Position numbers and translations under genes: made by a program
Shown: piece by piece, positions 37,254-46,484 of the stretch
How the letters are laid out: every line of letters starts with the position of its first letter
How positions within the stretch are numbered: position 1 is the stretch's first letter
The notes under the pieces: generated by a model
Seen by the model: only the letters and a program-made list of their open reading frames with translations
Databases searched by the model: none
What the model was told of the DNA's origin: nothing
NCBI RefSeq assembly: GCF_016595465.1
Contig: NZ_JAENIK010000011.1
Span: 806,001-870,000, forward strand
Direction of reading: 5' to 3'
DNA length: 64,000 nt
Origin: Luteolibacter yonseiensis
Lineage (GTDB): Bacteria > Verrucomicrobiota > Verrucomicrobiia > Verrucomicrobiales > Akkermansiaceae

Positions 37254-40200
37254 ATGAAACTGATGTACCCGTTACTCAGTACAAACCACGTCGCCTTGCT
37301 GGCGGGTTTGTTACTGATCCCCTCCGGTTCACAGGCCGCCCAGATGGCCTATGAAGGATTCGACTACCCCACAGGAGCGGGAAATCTCACCGGTTTGTCC
37401 GGCGGCACCGGCTGGAACGGTGGCTGGCAGACCGTCAACAACGGCAGCGCCGATGTGGTGACGGCCAGCCTTGCCGCAGGTGGTTCCGCTCCCACCGGCG
37501 TGGACGCCCGTTCCACCGGCAACAGCGCCACCCTGCCGAACGCGCGCCGGGTGGGACGCCTGCTGGATGTCTCGTTGAACGGTCCCTTCGGCGTCCGCGG
37601 CTACCGTGACGCGAACGGACGCATCGGTGCCGACGGCACGACGCTCTACCTCAGTTTCATGCAGCAGCCGAACAGCGCTGACATTTACTATGAGTTCGAA
37701 TTCCATCGTGACAACCTCGGGGATCCGGGGCGCATCGGTGGCATCGGCAACGATTCCACTTCTCCGGCAGGAAACGTGAACCTCCGTGCGGGCGGAACCA
37801 ACAACTATTCCCTCGGGGCTGGAACCACGGCGGTGAACTTCTACGTGGTCCGCATCGACTTCAAGGCGGGGAATGACGACGTGTATGTCTATCGGAACCC
37901 GACTTCCGCGACAGAGCCGGGTGTGCCGACATTGACCAAGCTGGCGGTCTCGGACATGTCGTTCAACGGGGTGTCATTCGGCGCGTGGGTCGGAAGCACC
38001 ACGGTGACGCACGACGAGCTCCGGTTCGGCCAGACTTGGGCGGATGTGATCAATCCCGCTCTCGAAGCACCGGCCTTTGTGAAACAGCCGCAGTCCGCCA
38101 CCACCGCGCAGGCGGGTGGCACGGTGGGGCTTACCGGGGCGGCCAATGGCTTCCCCGCTCCGACCTACCAGTGGTTCAAGGGGGTGAACCCGGTCCCGGG
38201 GCAGAACACTTCCACGCTCAGTTTGTCAAACGTGCAGCCTTCTGACGCGGGGACCTACCATCTGGTGGCCACCAATTCCCAAGGCAGCCTTTCTTCGAGC
38301 GATGTCACGATCACGGTGAATCCGACTCCTGCCGGGCTCCTGGTCTATGAAGGATTCGGCTATGATGCGAACACCAGCCTGGACGGCAAAAACGGAGGTC
38401 TCGGATGGGGCGCCCCTTGGGCCAGTGTCGACAATGGCGGAGGAAATGCCACCACCGGAGGTCTGACCGCCGGGACGAACGCACCGAACGGCTATGACGC
38501 CCGGTCCATGGGAAATGGTTCCCACATCCCCAACGCGAAGCGCAGCGGACGCCTGCTGGACACATCGCCGACGGGACGGCTCGCTGCCGCGGGATACATC
38601 GATGGGAACGGCAACGTCGGAGCGAACGACAAGACGATCTACATCAGTTTCCTCCAGCAGCCGGATGGGACTACCATGTTTTATGAATTCGAGTTCCACC
38701 GCGGCAATCTCGGCGATCCGGGACGTATCGGGGGAATCGGCAACGACACCCCGGACCCGATCGTCAGCCTGCGTGCGCCGAACGGAACCAAGGCCCTGAT
38801 CGGCCCTGGCAACACGGCGGTGAATTTTTACGTCGTCCGCATCGACTTCAGGGACGGCAATGACGACGTCTTCGTCTATCAGAACCCGATCTCCAGCACC
38901 GAGCCGGGACTTCCGACCCTTTCGAGGTTCAGCGTCGCGGACATGTCCTTCAACGGGATCTCGCTGGCGGCGTTTGTGAACGGCCGCACGGTGAAGCACG
39001 ATGAAATCCGCGTCGGGCAGGCCTGGGAGGATGTCGTTTTCGGCACCAGCCGGCGCGAGCTGAGCTGGGTGGGGGGCAACAACAGCAACATCTGGAACAA
39101 GACGGCGCAGAACTGGGACAACACCACCGACGGAACAGGAGTGACGGCGTTCTCCGACGGTGATCCGGTATCGTTCTTCGACAGCGGTTCGGTTGCTCCG
39201 CCGATCAGCATTCCCGCGAATGTCGCGACCTCGACGGTATATTTCAACAATTCGGAAGAGAAAAACTACACTCTTGGTGGCGCGGGAGCGATCAACGCAT
39301 CCGGCAGTCTCACCAAGGATGGCGAGGGTTCCGTCACGTTGAACGGGCCTGCGAATTTCGGCGCGGCGATGATCGTGAACGGAGGGGGCCTCACGTTGAA
39401 CGGCACCACCACCGTGGGCGGAGCGCTTGATTTGGGATATGGAGCCGGAGCGGTGAAGCTTGCGGGCAACAACTCCTTCTCCGGCAGCCTGAATGCGAAC
39501 GCAGGAACGCAGGTCTTGAGCGGCACGACCTCCTTCAGCGGATTTGTAAGTGCCAACGGAGCCACCACCATCAGCGGAGCCACCACCATCACCGGCACGG
39601 GCGGCACCACCCTCTGGGTGGGTAATCTGGGAGGAGCGAACGCTTCGCTCACCATCGAGCCGACGGGCTCCCTCACCATGACGGGTGTTTTCAACGACGC
39701 GCTGGTGTTCGGTCGTGACGGTGGCAGCGCCACTGTTGTCCAGAACGGCGGCACGGTGACCTACAATCCATCGAACCGTGACTCCGCCTACATCGGAGCG
39801 AGCGAGCGCAACGGCGCCACGGCCGCTTCCTACACCATCAACGGCGGCACGCTTGAGATGGGCAACATGCGGCTAGGTCTTTCCATCGGCCCCATCGTCT
39901 CCACCCTCACCCAGACGGGCGGAACCATCAACGTGAAGCAACTGGATCTTGGATCCGTGGTGACGACCGGCACCGGGAACTACACCATGACGGGCGGCAC
40001 CTTGAACGTTGGCTCCGCAGGTATCACCAGCTCGAGCAACCTGTATGCGATCAGCCTTGCCGGCGGCACCATCGGAGCCGCGGCCAACTGGACTTCCGCA
40101 TTGGGAATCACCCTCGCGGGACCGGTGACCTTCGACAGCGGGGTCAACAAGATTGTCTTGGACGGAGCGATCACCGGACCTGGCGGTCTTACAAAAACAG

Positions 40201-41099
40201 GCGGAGGCACCCTCGTCCTGACCGGGACGAACGACTATGCCGGTGCCACCACGGTCAGCGCGGGAACGATCGCGGGCCTGGGGACCGGCGGCGGTCCGCT
40301 CAACGTTGCTTCCGGAGCATCTGTCGAGCCTGGCGTTCCCGGCGGCATCAACATCGGTTTCTTCTCCTGTGATTCCGCCACCCTGGCGAGCGGTTCCACC
40401 CTGAAACTGGAAATCGACAGCACGCTCGACGGCGTGGACCAGCTCCTGGTTTCGAACGCTCTCACCCTCACGGGCGCGACTCTGTCGATCAGCGAGGTGG
40501 GGAGCGGCATGCTTCCACCCTCGACGACATTTGTGATCGCCGAGTCCCTGTCATCCGGCATCACCGGGACCTTCGCCGGTCTTCCGGAGGGAGCCTCCCT
40601 GACTGTCGGCGGGAACACGCTCACCATCCACTACACCGCCTCCCAGGTCACCCTCACCACAGGAGCGGGGAGCGCATACACCACATGGGCCGCCAGCCAG
40701 GGTCTGGATGGCAGTCCCGGCAAGGAGGATGGCTTTGATGCGGATCCCGAACAAGATGGGATCGCCAACGGTTTGGAATGGATTCTGGGCGGGAACCCGC
40801 TCGCTTCCGGAGGCGCTCCGCTGGTCAGCAGCACCGGCAGCGCCGCCACCGGGTTGACGCTCACCTTCACCCGCGAGGAGTCGTCCATCGGCAATGCGGA
40901 TCTGATCCTCGAATGGGACGCCGATCTCGATGGTGCGTGGACGGAGGTTTCCATCACCCAGACCGGCGGCACTTATGCCGATGGCGTGGTGGTCACGGTG
41001 AATGAAGCGACCACTCCGGATACGGTGACGGTCTTGATCCCCGCGTCCAACGGACCTGCGGGCAAGGTCTTCGCCCGCCTCAAGGCGAGGTCGAACTGA
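37254..41099 (+). CDS. Second large secreted beta-strand-repeat protein with Ig-like domain
   Basis: 1281 residues from ATG 37254 (signal core VALLAGLLLIPSG, cleavage near SQAAQ). Order: a ~210-residue module starting MAYEGFDYPTG; an Ig-like domain (PAFVKQPQSATTAQAGG ... DAGTYHLVATNSQGS); a second copy of the first module (LVYEGFGYD...); a W-x-G...NW...D-x-V-x-F module; beta-strand repeats (LTKDGEGSVTLNG, LTKTGGGTLVLTG); and a C-terminal domain of ~135 residues ending VFARLKARSN. This C-terminal domain is shared with the 1983-residue protein. No enzyme motif is seen. A lectin-like or adhesive extracellular protein is inferred. A strong terminator follows. Confidence 0.9.
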   Translation: MKLMYPLLSTNHVALLAGLLLIPSGSQAAQMAYEGFDYPTGAGNLTGLSGGTGWNGGWQTVNNGSADVVTASLAAGGSAPTGVDARSTGNSATLPNARRVGRLLDVSLNGPFGVRGYRDANGRIGADGTTLYLSFMQQPNSADIYYEFEFHRDNLGDPGRIGGIGNDSTSPAGNVNLRAGGTNNYSLGAGTTAVNFYVVRIDFKAGNDDVYVYRNPTSATEPGVPTLTKLAVSDMSFNGVSFGAWVGSTTVTHDELRFGQTWADVINPALEAPAFVKQPQSATTAQAGGTVGLTGAANGFPAPTYQWFKGVNPVPGQNTSTLSLSNVQPSDAGTYHLVATNSQGSLSSSDVTITVNPTPAGLLVYEGFGYDANTSLDGKNGGLGWGAPWASVDNGGGNATTGGLTAGTNAPNGYDARSMGNGSHIPNAKRSGRLLDTSPTGRLAAAGYIDGNGNVGANDKTIYISFLQQPDGTTMFYEFEFHRGNLGDPGRIGGIGNDTPDPIVSLRAPNGTKALIGPGNTAVNFYVVRIDFRDGNDDVFVYQNPISSTEPGLPTLSRFSVADMSFNGISLAAFVNGRTVKHDEIRVGQAWEDVVFGTSRRELSWVGGNNSNIWNKTAQNWDNTTDGTGVTAFSDGDPVSFFDSGSVAPPISIPANVATSTVYFNNSEEKNYTLGGAGAINASGSLTKDGEGSVTLNGPANFGAAMIVNGGGLTLNGTTTVGGALDLGYGAGAVKLAGNNSFSGSLNANAGTQVLSGTTSFSGFVSANGATTISGATTITGTGGTTLWVGNLGGANASLTIEPTGSLTMTGVFNDALVFGRDGGSATVVQNGGTVTYNPSNRDSAYIGASERNGATAASYTINGGTLEMGNMRLGLSIGPIVSTLTQTGGTINVKQLDLGSVVTTGTGNYTMTGGTLNVGSAGITSSSNLYAISLAGGTIGAAANWTSALGITLAGPVTFDSGVNKIVLDGAITGPGGLTKTGGGTLVLTGTNDYAGATTVSAGTIAGLGTGGGPLNVASGASVEPGVPGGINIGFFSCDSATLASGSTLKLEIDSTLDGVDQLLVSNALTLTGATLSISEVGSGMLPPSTTFVIAESLSSGITGTFAGLPEGASLTVGGNTLTIHYTASQVTLTTGAGSAYTTWAASQGLDGSPGKEDGFDADPEQDGIANGLEWILGGNPLASGGAPLVSSTGSAATGLTLTFTREESSIGNADLILEWDADLDGAWTEVSITQTGGTYADGVVVTVNEATTPDTVTVLIPASNGPAGKVFARLKARSN

Positions 41100-41115
41100 C
41101 CGGCTGAATTGAAAC

Positions 41116-41148
41116 AAAAAGGGAGAGACTCCGGTCTCTCCCTTTTTT
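41116..41148. terminator. Bidirectional intrinsic terminator
   Basis: The stem gggagaga (41121-41128) pairs with tctctccc (41135-41142) around a six-base loop, flanked by an A-run on the left and seven Ts on the right. It can therefore stop transcription from both the giant protein gene (plus) and the small secreted protein gene (minus). Confidence 0.92.
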
Positions 41149-41169
41149 TCATTTGGAGTGTCAGCGTGT

Positions 41170-41625
41170 TCAGCGCTCCAGTTCATATTTCACCGTGTGG
41201 GTGACCGGTCTGACTCCCGAGAAGCTCAGCTTGTAGAAGATAAGGGTGGCCTCCTTCGCGTTGCCCTTTTTTCCCTTTTCCACACTGGCCACCTCGCCGT
41301 TCGAACCGGTGTTGGCGTAGAAGTTTTCGTTATCTTCGGTCTCGCGATAGACGATTGAGAAACCGGGGCCTTTCAACTGGCCTTTCTTTCCGATGGTGAA
41401 CGTCACATTCTCACCCTTGGAGAAGTTGGGGATGTCTTTCGGCACCGCGGCGTTTTTCTTGACGTCGTCACCCTTGGTTCTGACGGATTTCTTCTCCGTC
41501 ACCGTAAGTGTGAATTTTTGCCCGGATGAGAAGCCGCCGAATTTTTTACTGGCTGGAGCGGCGTCCAGAGTGGCGGCCGGAAGCAACAGGCCGAGGGCGG
41601 TGACGATGGATAATGAGGTTTTCAT
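41170..41625 (-). CDS. Small secreted protein of unknown function
   Basis: 151 residues with a clear signal peptide (KTSLSIVTALGLLLPAATLDA, then APASKK). The mature part is basic and beta-rich by composition (FTLTVTEKKSV, NVTFTIGKKGQ, LIFYKLSFSGV), with no cysteines and no recognised motif. It is probably a periplasmic or extracellular single domain. It is transcribed alone, convergent with the giant protein gene. The 265 bases upstream (41626-41890) show no other gene. Confidence 0.7.
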   Translation of the reverse strand: MKTSLSIVTALGLLLPAATLDAAPASKKFGGFSSGQKFTLTVTEKKSVRTKGDDVKKNAAVPKDIPNFSKGENVTFTIGKKGQLKGPGFSIVYRETEDNENFYANTGSNGEVASVEKGKKGNAKEATLIFYKLSFSGVRPVTHTVKYELER

Positions 41626-41890
41626 TGGTGATGGTAGGTTGTTGGTTCAGATATGCGCACGGCCCTCACGCAGTGACTGAGACTTGAGGGTTGTGCGGAT
41701 CAGGTGCAACCACTCGCAGGACTCGTTCCGCCTTTGTGGAGGGCTATATCCATTTCATCATCAGTATATTGCGATCTATTCAGTTAAGTGGCCACCAAGC
41801 ATATCGCAACGGGATGGGCGGAGAATGAGGCATTTTGCTCCATGTTTCATCCGCGTTTCCGATTCGGAAGGTGGCAGCGGACGTTCCGGA

Positions 41891-43090
41891 CTACCTGGCC
41901 TTGTGACGGAGTCCGAGCATCAGTCCCCGCAATTCGGCCAGACCCTTCATCCGGCCGATGCATGAGTAGCCGGGGGTGATGCCGGCGGGTTTCGGCAGGT
42001 CGTCCATCATGGTATGCCCGTGGTCGGGCCGCAGGGTGATTTGCCAATCCGCGCGTCCCTCGCTGCGACGGCGGTCCTGTTCTTCCAGCAGATATTCCAC
42101 CACCACCGGCATGTCCACCGATCCGGCGAGGTGGCCGGCTTCGTAAAAAGAACCATCCGCGAGCCGCTGGGTGCTGCGGAGATGGGTGGCATGGATGCGT
42201 GGCCCGAATGCCCGGACCATTTCCGCCAGATCGTTGTCGGCCCGCGCGCTGAACGAACCGGTGCAGTAGCAGAGACCGTTCGCCGGGCTGTCCGCCATCA
42301 GGAAAATCCCGGCCACATCTTCCGCGGTGGAGACGATGCGTGGCAGACCGAGCACGGAAAAGGGTGGATCGTCCGGATGGATCGCCATCCTCACGCCGCA
42401 TTCTTCCGCCGTGGGGACGACGGCACGGAGAAAACGGGCGAGGTTCGCCCGCAGTTCCACAGCTCCGATGCCCTCGTAGCGGCCCAGCATGGCGCGGATG
42501 TCTTCCAAGGTGAGCGCCCATTTCACGCCTGGAAAAACGTCGATGATGCTTCTGACAAATCCTTCGCGCGAGACATCGTCCAGATCTTCCCACCAGACGG
42601 CGGCGCTTCGCACCTGCTCCGGCGTGTAATCCGCCTCCGCTCCCGCGCGCCGCAGCGCATGGATCTCGAACGCGGCGAAACGCACCGGATCATAGCGCAG
42701 GCTTTCCGAGCCGTCCGGCAGTTTCCAACGCATGTCGGTGCGGACCCAGTCCAGAACCGGCATGAAATTGTAGATGACCGTATGGATGCCCTCCAGCGCG
42801 AGGTTCCGCAGGGTGGTGTTGTAATTCTCAAACAAGGCAGCCAGATCACCGCGCCCGGTCTTGATGTCCTCGTGGACCGGTACGGATTCCACCACCGCCC
42901 AGCGCAGTCCCGCCGCTTCGATCATTTCCCTCCGCTCCCGGATCGCCTCCCGTGGCCAGGCTTCTCCGTAGGGGATCTGGTGGAGCGAGGTGAAAACGGC
43001 TGTCGCGCCCGCCTGACGGATGAAGGAAAGTGGCACCGGGTCCGAGGGGCCGAACCAGCGGAAGCCTTCTTCGAGGAGGAAATGGTTCAT
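41891..43090 (-). CDS. uxuA: Mannonate dehydratase
   Basis: 399 residues from the start at 43090 (MNHFLLEEGFRWFG); an upstream GTG extension overlaps the SDR gene and is rejected. It converts D-mannonate to 2-keto-3-deoxygluconate in hexuronate catabolism. Family segments are visible: TSLHQIPYGEAWP, YNFMPVLDWVRTD, RMAIHPDDPPFSVLG, GLCYCTGSF and RPDHGHTMMDD (His/Asp metal ligands). Length matches the family. It is the last gene of a three-gene minus-strand operon with the SDR and FG-GAP genes. No uronate isomerase is in the window. Confidence 0.95.
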   Translation of the reverse strand: MNHFLLEEGFRWFGPSDPVPLSFIRQAGATAVFTSLHQIPYGEAWPREAIRERREMIEAAGLRWAVVESVPVHEDIKTGRGDLAALFENYNTTLRNLALEGIHTVIYNFMPVLDWVRTDMRWKLPDGSESLRYDPVRFAAFEIHALRRAGAEADYTPEQVRSAAVWWEDLDDVSREGFVRSIIDVFPGVKWALTLEDIRAMLGRYEGIGAVELRANLARFLRAVVPTAEECGVRMAIHPDDPPFSVLGLPRIVSTAEDVAGIFLMADSPANGLCYCTGSFSARADNDLAEMVRAFGPRIHATHLRSTQRLADGSFYEAGHLAGSVDMPVVVEYLLEEQDRRRSEGRADWQITLRPDHGHTMMDDLPKPAGITPGYSCIGRMKGLAELRGLMLGLRHKAR

Positions 43091-43103
43091 GGAATGGCGA
43101 TGT

Positions 43104-43126
43104 GGCGGCGGCCGTGGGCCGCCGCC
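43104..43126. other. Intercistronic 10-bp GC hairpin between SDR gene and uxuA
   Basis: ggcggcggcc (43104-43113) and ggccgccgcc (43117-43126) form a perfect ten-pair stem with a three-base loop in the 49-base gap between the two cistrons. No T-run follows, so it is unlikely to be a simple terminator. It may stabilise the upstream message or tune uxuA expression. Confidence 0.6.
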
Positions 43127-43139
43127 GGAAAGCGTGGGC

Positions 43140-43961
43140 TCAGACTCCGGAGAACGCGACGAATCCGCCGTCCACCGCGAGCACGGTGCCGGTGACGAAC
43201 TGCGAGGCGTCCCCCAACAGATAGTGAAGCGCGCCGTGCAACTCATCCGCCTGGCCGAAGCGGCCGAACGGTGTGTTACTGATGATGGTGTTTCCACGAT
43301 CCGTCAGCGATCCATCTTCATTGGTGAGCATCCGGCGGTTCTGTTCTCCGAGGAAAAATCCGGGCATGATGGCGTTCACGCGGACTTTTCCGCCCGTGCG
43401 GCGTGCCATGTCCACTGCGAGCCAGCGGGTGAAGTTCTCCACGCCGGCCTTGGCGGCGGAGTAGCCGACCACGCGGGTCAGCGCCTGCGGAGCGGAAACG
43501 GAGGTGTAATTGATAATGGAACCACGGCCACCTTCGATCATCGCCGGGCTGAAGACCAACGAGGGAAGAACCGTGCCATGGAGATTGAGATCGACCACCT
43601 GCTGGAAGGACTCGAAGTCCAGATCGGAAAAACTCTTGTCCGGAGTGATGGTCGCGCCGGGCATGTTGCCGCCGGCACCGTTCAGCAAGCCGTCGATGCG
43701 GCCCCATTTTTCCAGCACCGTGTCACGGGCTTGTTCGAGGGCGGGGCGGTCCAGCACGTCCGCGACCAGACCGAGGCAATCGGCTGCCGGAGTGATGGAA
43801 CGGCACCGGGCGAGCGAGGCGTCCAGCTTTTCCTGGCTGCGTCCCAGGTAGACGATGCGTGCTCCCTGGGCGGCGAGGTAGTCCGCGGCGGAGCCCGCGA
43901 GCGAGCCGGTGGATCCGGTGATGAGATAGACGCGGCCGGTGAGGTCGAAGAGTGGATTCAT
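43140..43961 (-). CDS. uxuB: SDR-family oxidoreductase, probable D-mannonate oxidoreductase
   Basis: 273 residues from 43961 (MNPLFDLTGRVYLITGS); the longer frame from 44015 adds a non-family leader. Short-chain dehydrogenase features: ITGSTGSLAGSAAD (TGxxxGxG-like, with the final Gly positions altered), NGAGGN, catalytic Ser in NYTSVSA, and Y-x-x-x-K as YSAAKAG. SDR-type fructuronate reductases often sit beside uxuA, where they interconvert D-fructuronate and D-mannonate. The gene is 49 bases upstream of uxuA on the same strand. The reaction is assigned from context; the fold is certain. Confidence 0.85.
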   Translation of the reverse strand: MNPLFDLTGRVYLITGSTGSLAGSAADYLAAQGARIVYLGRSQEKLDASLARCRSITPAADCLGLVADVLDRPALEQARDTVLEKWGRIDGLLNGAGGNMPGATITPDKSFSDLDFESFQQVVDLNLHGTVLPSLVFSPAMIEGGRGSIINYTSVSAPQALTRVVGYSAAKAGVENFTRWLAVDMARRTGGKVRVNAIMPGFFLGEQNRRMLTNEDGSLTDRGNTIISNTPFGRFGQADELHGALHYLLGDASQFVTGTVLAVDGGFVAFSGV

Positions 43962-44021
43962 GTTTGGATGATTTTTTGCGGATCCGGGCGGTGGTGACAA
44001 GTAACCCGGCTGCATTAGTCA

Positions 44022-45164
44022 TCACGGTTTTTCCGTTTCGTTCCAGTAAATCACGAGATTTCTGGTGGCGCGTCCGGACGCGACCAGATCGGGTCTGCCG
44101 TCGCCATTGAGATCGGCGGATTTCATGTCCTCGCAGGCCATCGTGTTGTCGCTGATGGTGGCGTGGAGCTGCCACTTCCCTCCGTCCGGAGCGGAAGGGG
44201 CGTACAGGCGGATGCCCACCTTCTTGTCATCCTTGCCGGGCTCGCGCCAGCCGGCGGCGACCTGATCCGAGCCGATGCCGAGGAAATCCGCCGCCACGAG
44301 CGCGTGGCCTTGGTTCAGCGTGGAGTCCACGGCGATCCGTGTGCCGAAGGCTTTTTCCCTCTCGGGGTAGATCGCGACATCGGTGCCGTGCATCGGCTCG
44401 ATGGTGGCGATGAATCGGCTGCCGTCGGGATTTTTTCCCAACTGGACCTCGCCGCTGCCGCGGTCGGTAAGCCTGGTGGCGGACCATTTTTCCCGACCGT
44501 GCGAAAGAAGGTGCACCCCCTCTTTTTCGGCGACGAGCAGGCTCTCGGCGGTATCGGCGGTGTTCCAGAACACGGGTTGGAAATTGTGGGCCATGTGGAA
44601 GCCCTCATGGATGAGGAAGGTTTTCCAATCCTTTTCCGGGCGGTAGCCGAGGAAGCGGATGCCGTCGCCCTCGCCATTCTTGTTGCCACAACCGTGGAGC
44701 GGAAGGACGGCGAGGAAGTGGCTGCCCGGTTCCCGGATCCAGTTCATGCGGTGCACCGTGGGTTCGCGGTGTTGCGGAGCCGCTTTCCAAAGCTGCGAAC
44801 GATCCTCAGGGGCTTGGAGGGAAAACACGGCTCCGCTGTCCAAGGTGTCGCCGGGGTTCCATTCGGCTCCGATGGCGATTTCCGCCTTTCCGTCCCCATC
44901 CGTGTCGCGCGCGGCAATGCAGACGTTGTCCTTCGCCGTGAGTTTTCCGGTGATGCGGGATTTCTTCCAATCCGGATTTCTATACCACACGGTCTCAGCA
45001 CTATCCGCCAGGACGATGTCCGGCTTTCCGTCTCCATCCACGTCGGATATGGCGATGCCGTAGCCGATCTGGAGCTCCGCATCGATGGTCACGGCGCGGA
45101 ACTTCGCCTCCGGAAGTGCGGTGGCGGGCAGGCCGAGGAGCAGGAACAGGGTCGGGGTTTTCAT
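44022..45164 (-). CDS. Secreted FG-GAP/VCBS-repeat protein
   Basis: 380 residues from 45164 (signal KTPTLFLLLGLPATA). A beta-propeller of FG-GAP type is indicated by calcium-binding repeats: DVDGDGKPDIVLAD (~residue 42), DTDGDGKAEIAIGAE (~88) and DLNGDGRPDLVASG near the C-terminus. Less regular blades lie between. It is probably a periplasmic or extracellular carbohydrate-binding or structural protein. It is the first gene of the SDR/uxuA operon (60 bases to the SDR gene), so it may bind or sense uronate-containing glycans. No catalytic residues are recognised. Confidence 0.85.
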   Translation of the reverse strand: MKTPTLFLLLGLPATALPEAKFRAVTIDAELQIGYGIAISDVDGDGKPDIVLADSAETVWYRNPDWKKSRITGKLTAKDNVCIAARDTDGDGKAEIAIGAEWNPGDTLDSGAVFSLQAPEDRSQLWKAAPQHREPTVHRMNWIREPGSHFLAVLPLHGCGNKNGEGDGIRFLGYRPEKDWKTFLIHEGFHMAHNFQPVFWNTADTAESLLVAEKEGVHLLSHGREKWSATRLTDRGSGEVQLGKNPDGSRFIATIEPMHGTDVAIYPEREKAFGTRIAVDSTLNQGHALVAADFLGIGSDQVAAGWREPGKDDKKVGIRLYAPSAPDGGKWQLHATISDNTMACEDMKSADLNGDGRPDLVASGRATRNLVIYWNETEKP

Positions 45165-45249
45165 GGGGAAATCATACGTCGGGGCGTGATGGAACCATCC
45201 AATGAAATTTTTTTGCAGGAAAATGACGATTGGTCCGGTATCCGTGGGC

Positions 45250-46398
45250 ATGACGATTTTGAAAACACTCTGCGGTGTGGCGGCCGCCCTCGTGCTTCCG
45301 GTCCTCGGGCAGGAAATCCCCAAGGTGCTCGCGATCGGTTCGGACCTGCCTGCCTTCTCGCTGCCGGGCATCGACGGAAAAACCTACAGCCAGGAAAATT
45401 TCAAGGACGCCAAGGCGCTTTGCGTCATTTTCACCTGCAACCATTGCCCGGATTCGGTCGCGGCGGCAGGCCGCACCGAGCAGATTTACCAGGACTACAA
45501 GGGCAAGGGCGTGGCCTTGGTCGCGGTGAACGGAAACAATCCCGGCAGCCTCACGCCGGACGAACTCGGTTATTCTCCCTACAATGACTCCTTCGCTGAA
45601 ATGACGCCGTTCGCGAAGGACTACGGTTGGACGTTCCCTTATCTCTATGATGGTGAGAAACAGGAATTCGTCACCGCCTGCGGAGGCCAATCCACGCCGC
45701 ACGTGTTCCTGTTCGATTCCGCGCGCAAGCTGCGCTATACCGGCCGCATGGACGATGCCGGTCGTAATTCGGGTAAGGTGGACAAGAGCTACCTCCGCGA
45801 CGCGCTCGACGCCGTGCTGGCCGACACCGAGGTGAAGGAAAAAACCACGCGCTCCTTCGGCTGCTCCACCAAGTGGCTTTTCAAGAAATCCAACGTCGCC
45901 GCCGATCAGGAGTCATGGGAAAAGCGCGAGGTCACTGTCGCCGATCTGGATGAGGCCACTTCCAAGAAACTCCGTGAGAACGGTTCCAAGAACCTGCGCA
46001 TCATCAATTTCTGGTCCACCACCTGCGGTCCGTGCGTGAAGGAGTTTCCTGATCTCGTGGAGACCGGCCGCCGCTTCCAAGGCCGTCCGGTGGAATTCAT
46101 CTCCATTAGTGTCGATCCGGTCGCGGCCCGCCCCGCGGTTTCCAAATTCCTTACCTCGCGCCATGCCGCCAGCCCGGACCCCACCGCGAAGTCGATGGCG
46201 GAAAGCGGTCTTCCGTCCAACAACTACCACTGGACCGGTGGAAATCCGGACTCCATGGCCACCGCCATCGACTCCGAGTGGTCCGGCGCTCTTCCCCACA
46301 CGGTGCTCGTCGCCCCCGGTGGCAAGATCGTATGGCGTCACACCGGAGAGCTGGATATCACCGAGTTGCGCAAGCAGATCCTGAAAGGAATCGAGTAA
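45250..46398 (+). CDS. Secreted tandem redoxin (two thioredoxin-fold domains)
   Basis: 382 residues from ATG 45250 (signal TILKTLCGVAAALVLPVLG). Domain 1 (~25-190) is AhpC/TSA-redoxin-like with a CNHC pair in FTCNHCPDS. Domain 2 (~215-380) is thioredoxin-like with CGPC in NFWSTTCGPCVKEFPDL. Two redox-active folds in one exported chain suggest a disulfide relay or a periplasmic thiol reductase. It diverges from the FG-GAP gene with 85 bases between starts. The substrate is unknown. Planctomycetes and Verrucomicrobia commonly carry exported redoxins, often tied to cytochrome maturation, but no such gene is adjacent. Confidence 0.85.
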   Translation: MTILKTLCGVAAALVLPVLGQEIPKVLAIGSDLPAFSLPGIDGKTYSQENFKDAKALCVIFTCNHCPDSVAAAGRTEQIYQDYKGKGVALVAVNGNNPGSLTPDELGYSPYNDSFAEMTPFAKDYGWTFPYLYDGEKQEFVTACGGQSTPHVFLFDSARKLRYTGRMDDAGRNSGKVDKSYLRDALDAVLADTEVKEKTTRSFGCSTKWLFKKSNVAADQESWEKREVTVADLDEATSKKLRENGSKNLRIINFWSTTCGPCVKEFPDLVETGRRFQGRPVEFISISVDPVAARPAVSKFLTSRHAASPDPTAKSMAESGLPSNNYHWTGGNPDSMATAIDSEWSGALPHTVLVAPGGKIVWRHTGELDITELRKQILKGIE

Positions 46399-46484
46399 GA
46401 TCCGGCCGCCCGCCAGAATGACGGTCTGCCTCCCGTCTCTTGTCTGGACAGGCGGGATGACCGGCTCCAGAGTGGCGGGACTTC

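Noticed and set aside
42014-43195. 393-codon plus-strand frame opposite uxuA
   Set aside because: Antisense shadow with no motif; uxuA signatures are clear on the minus strand.
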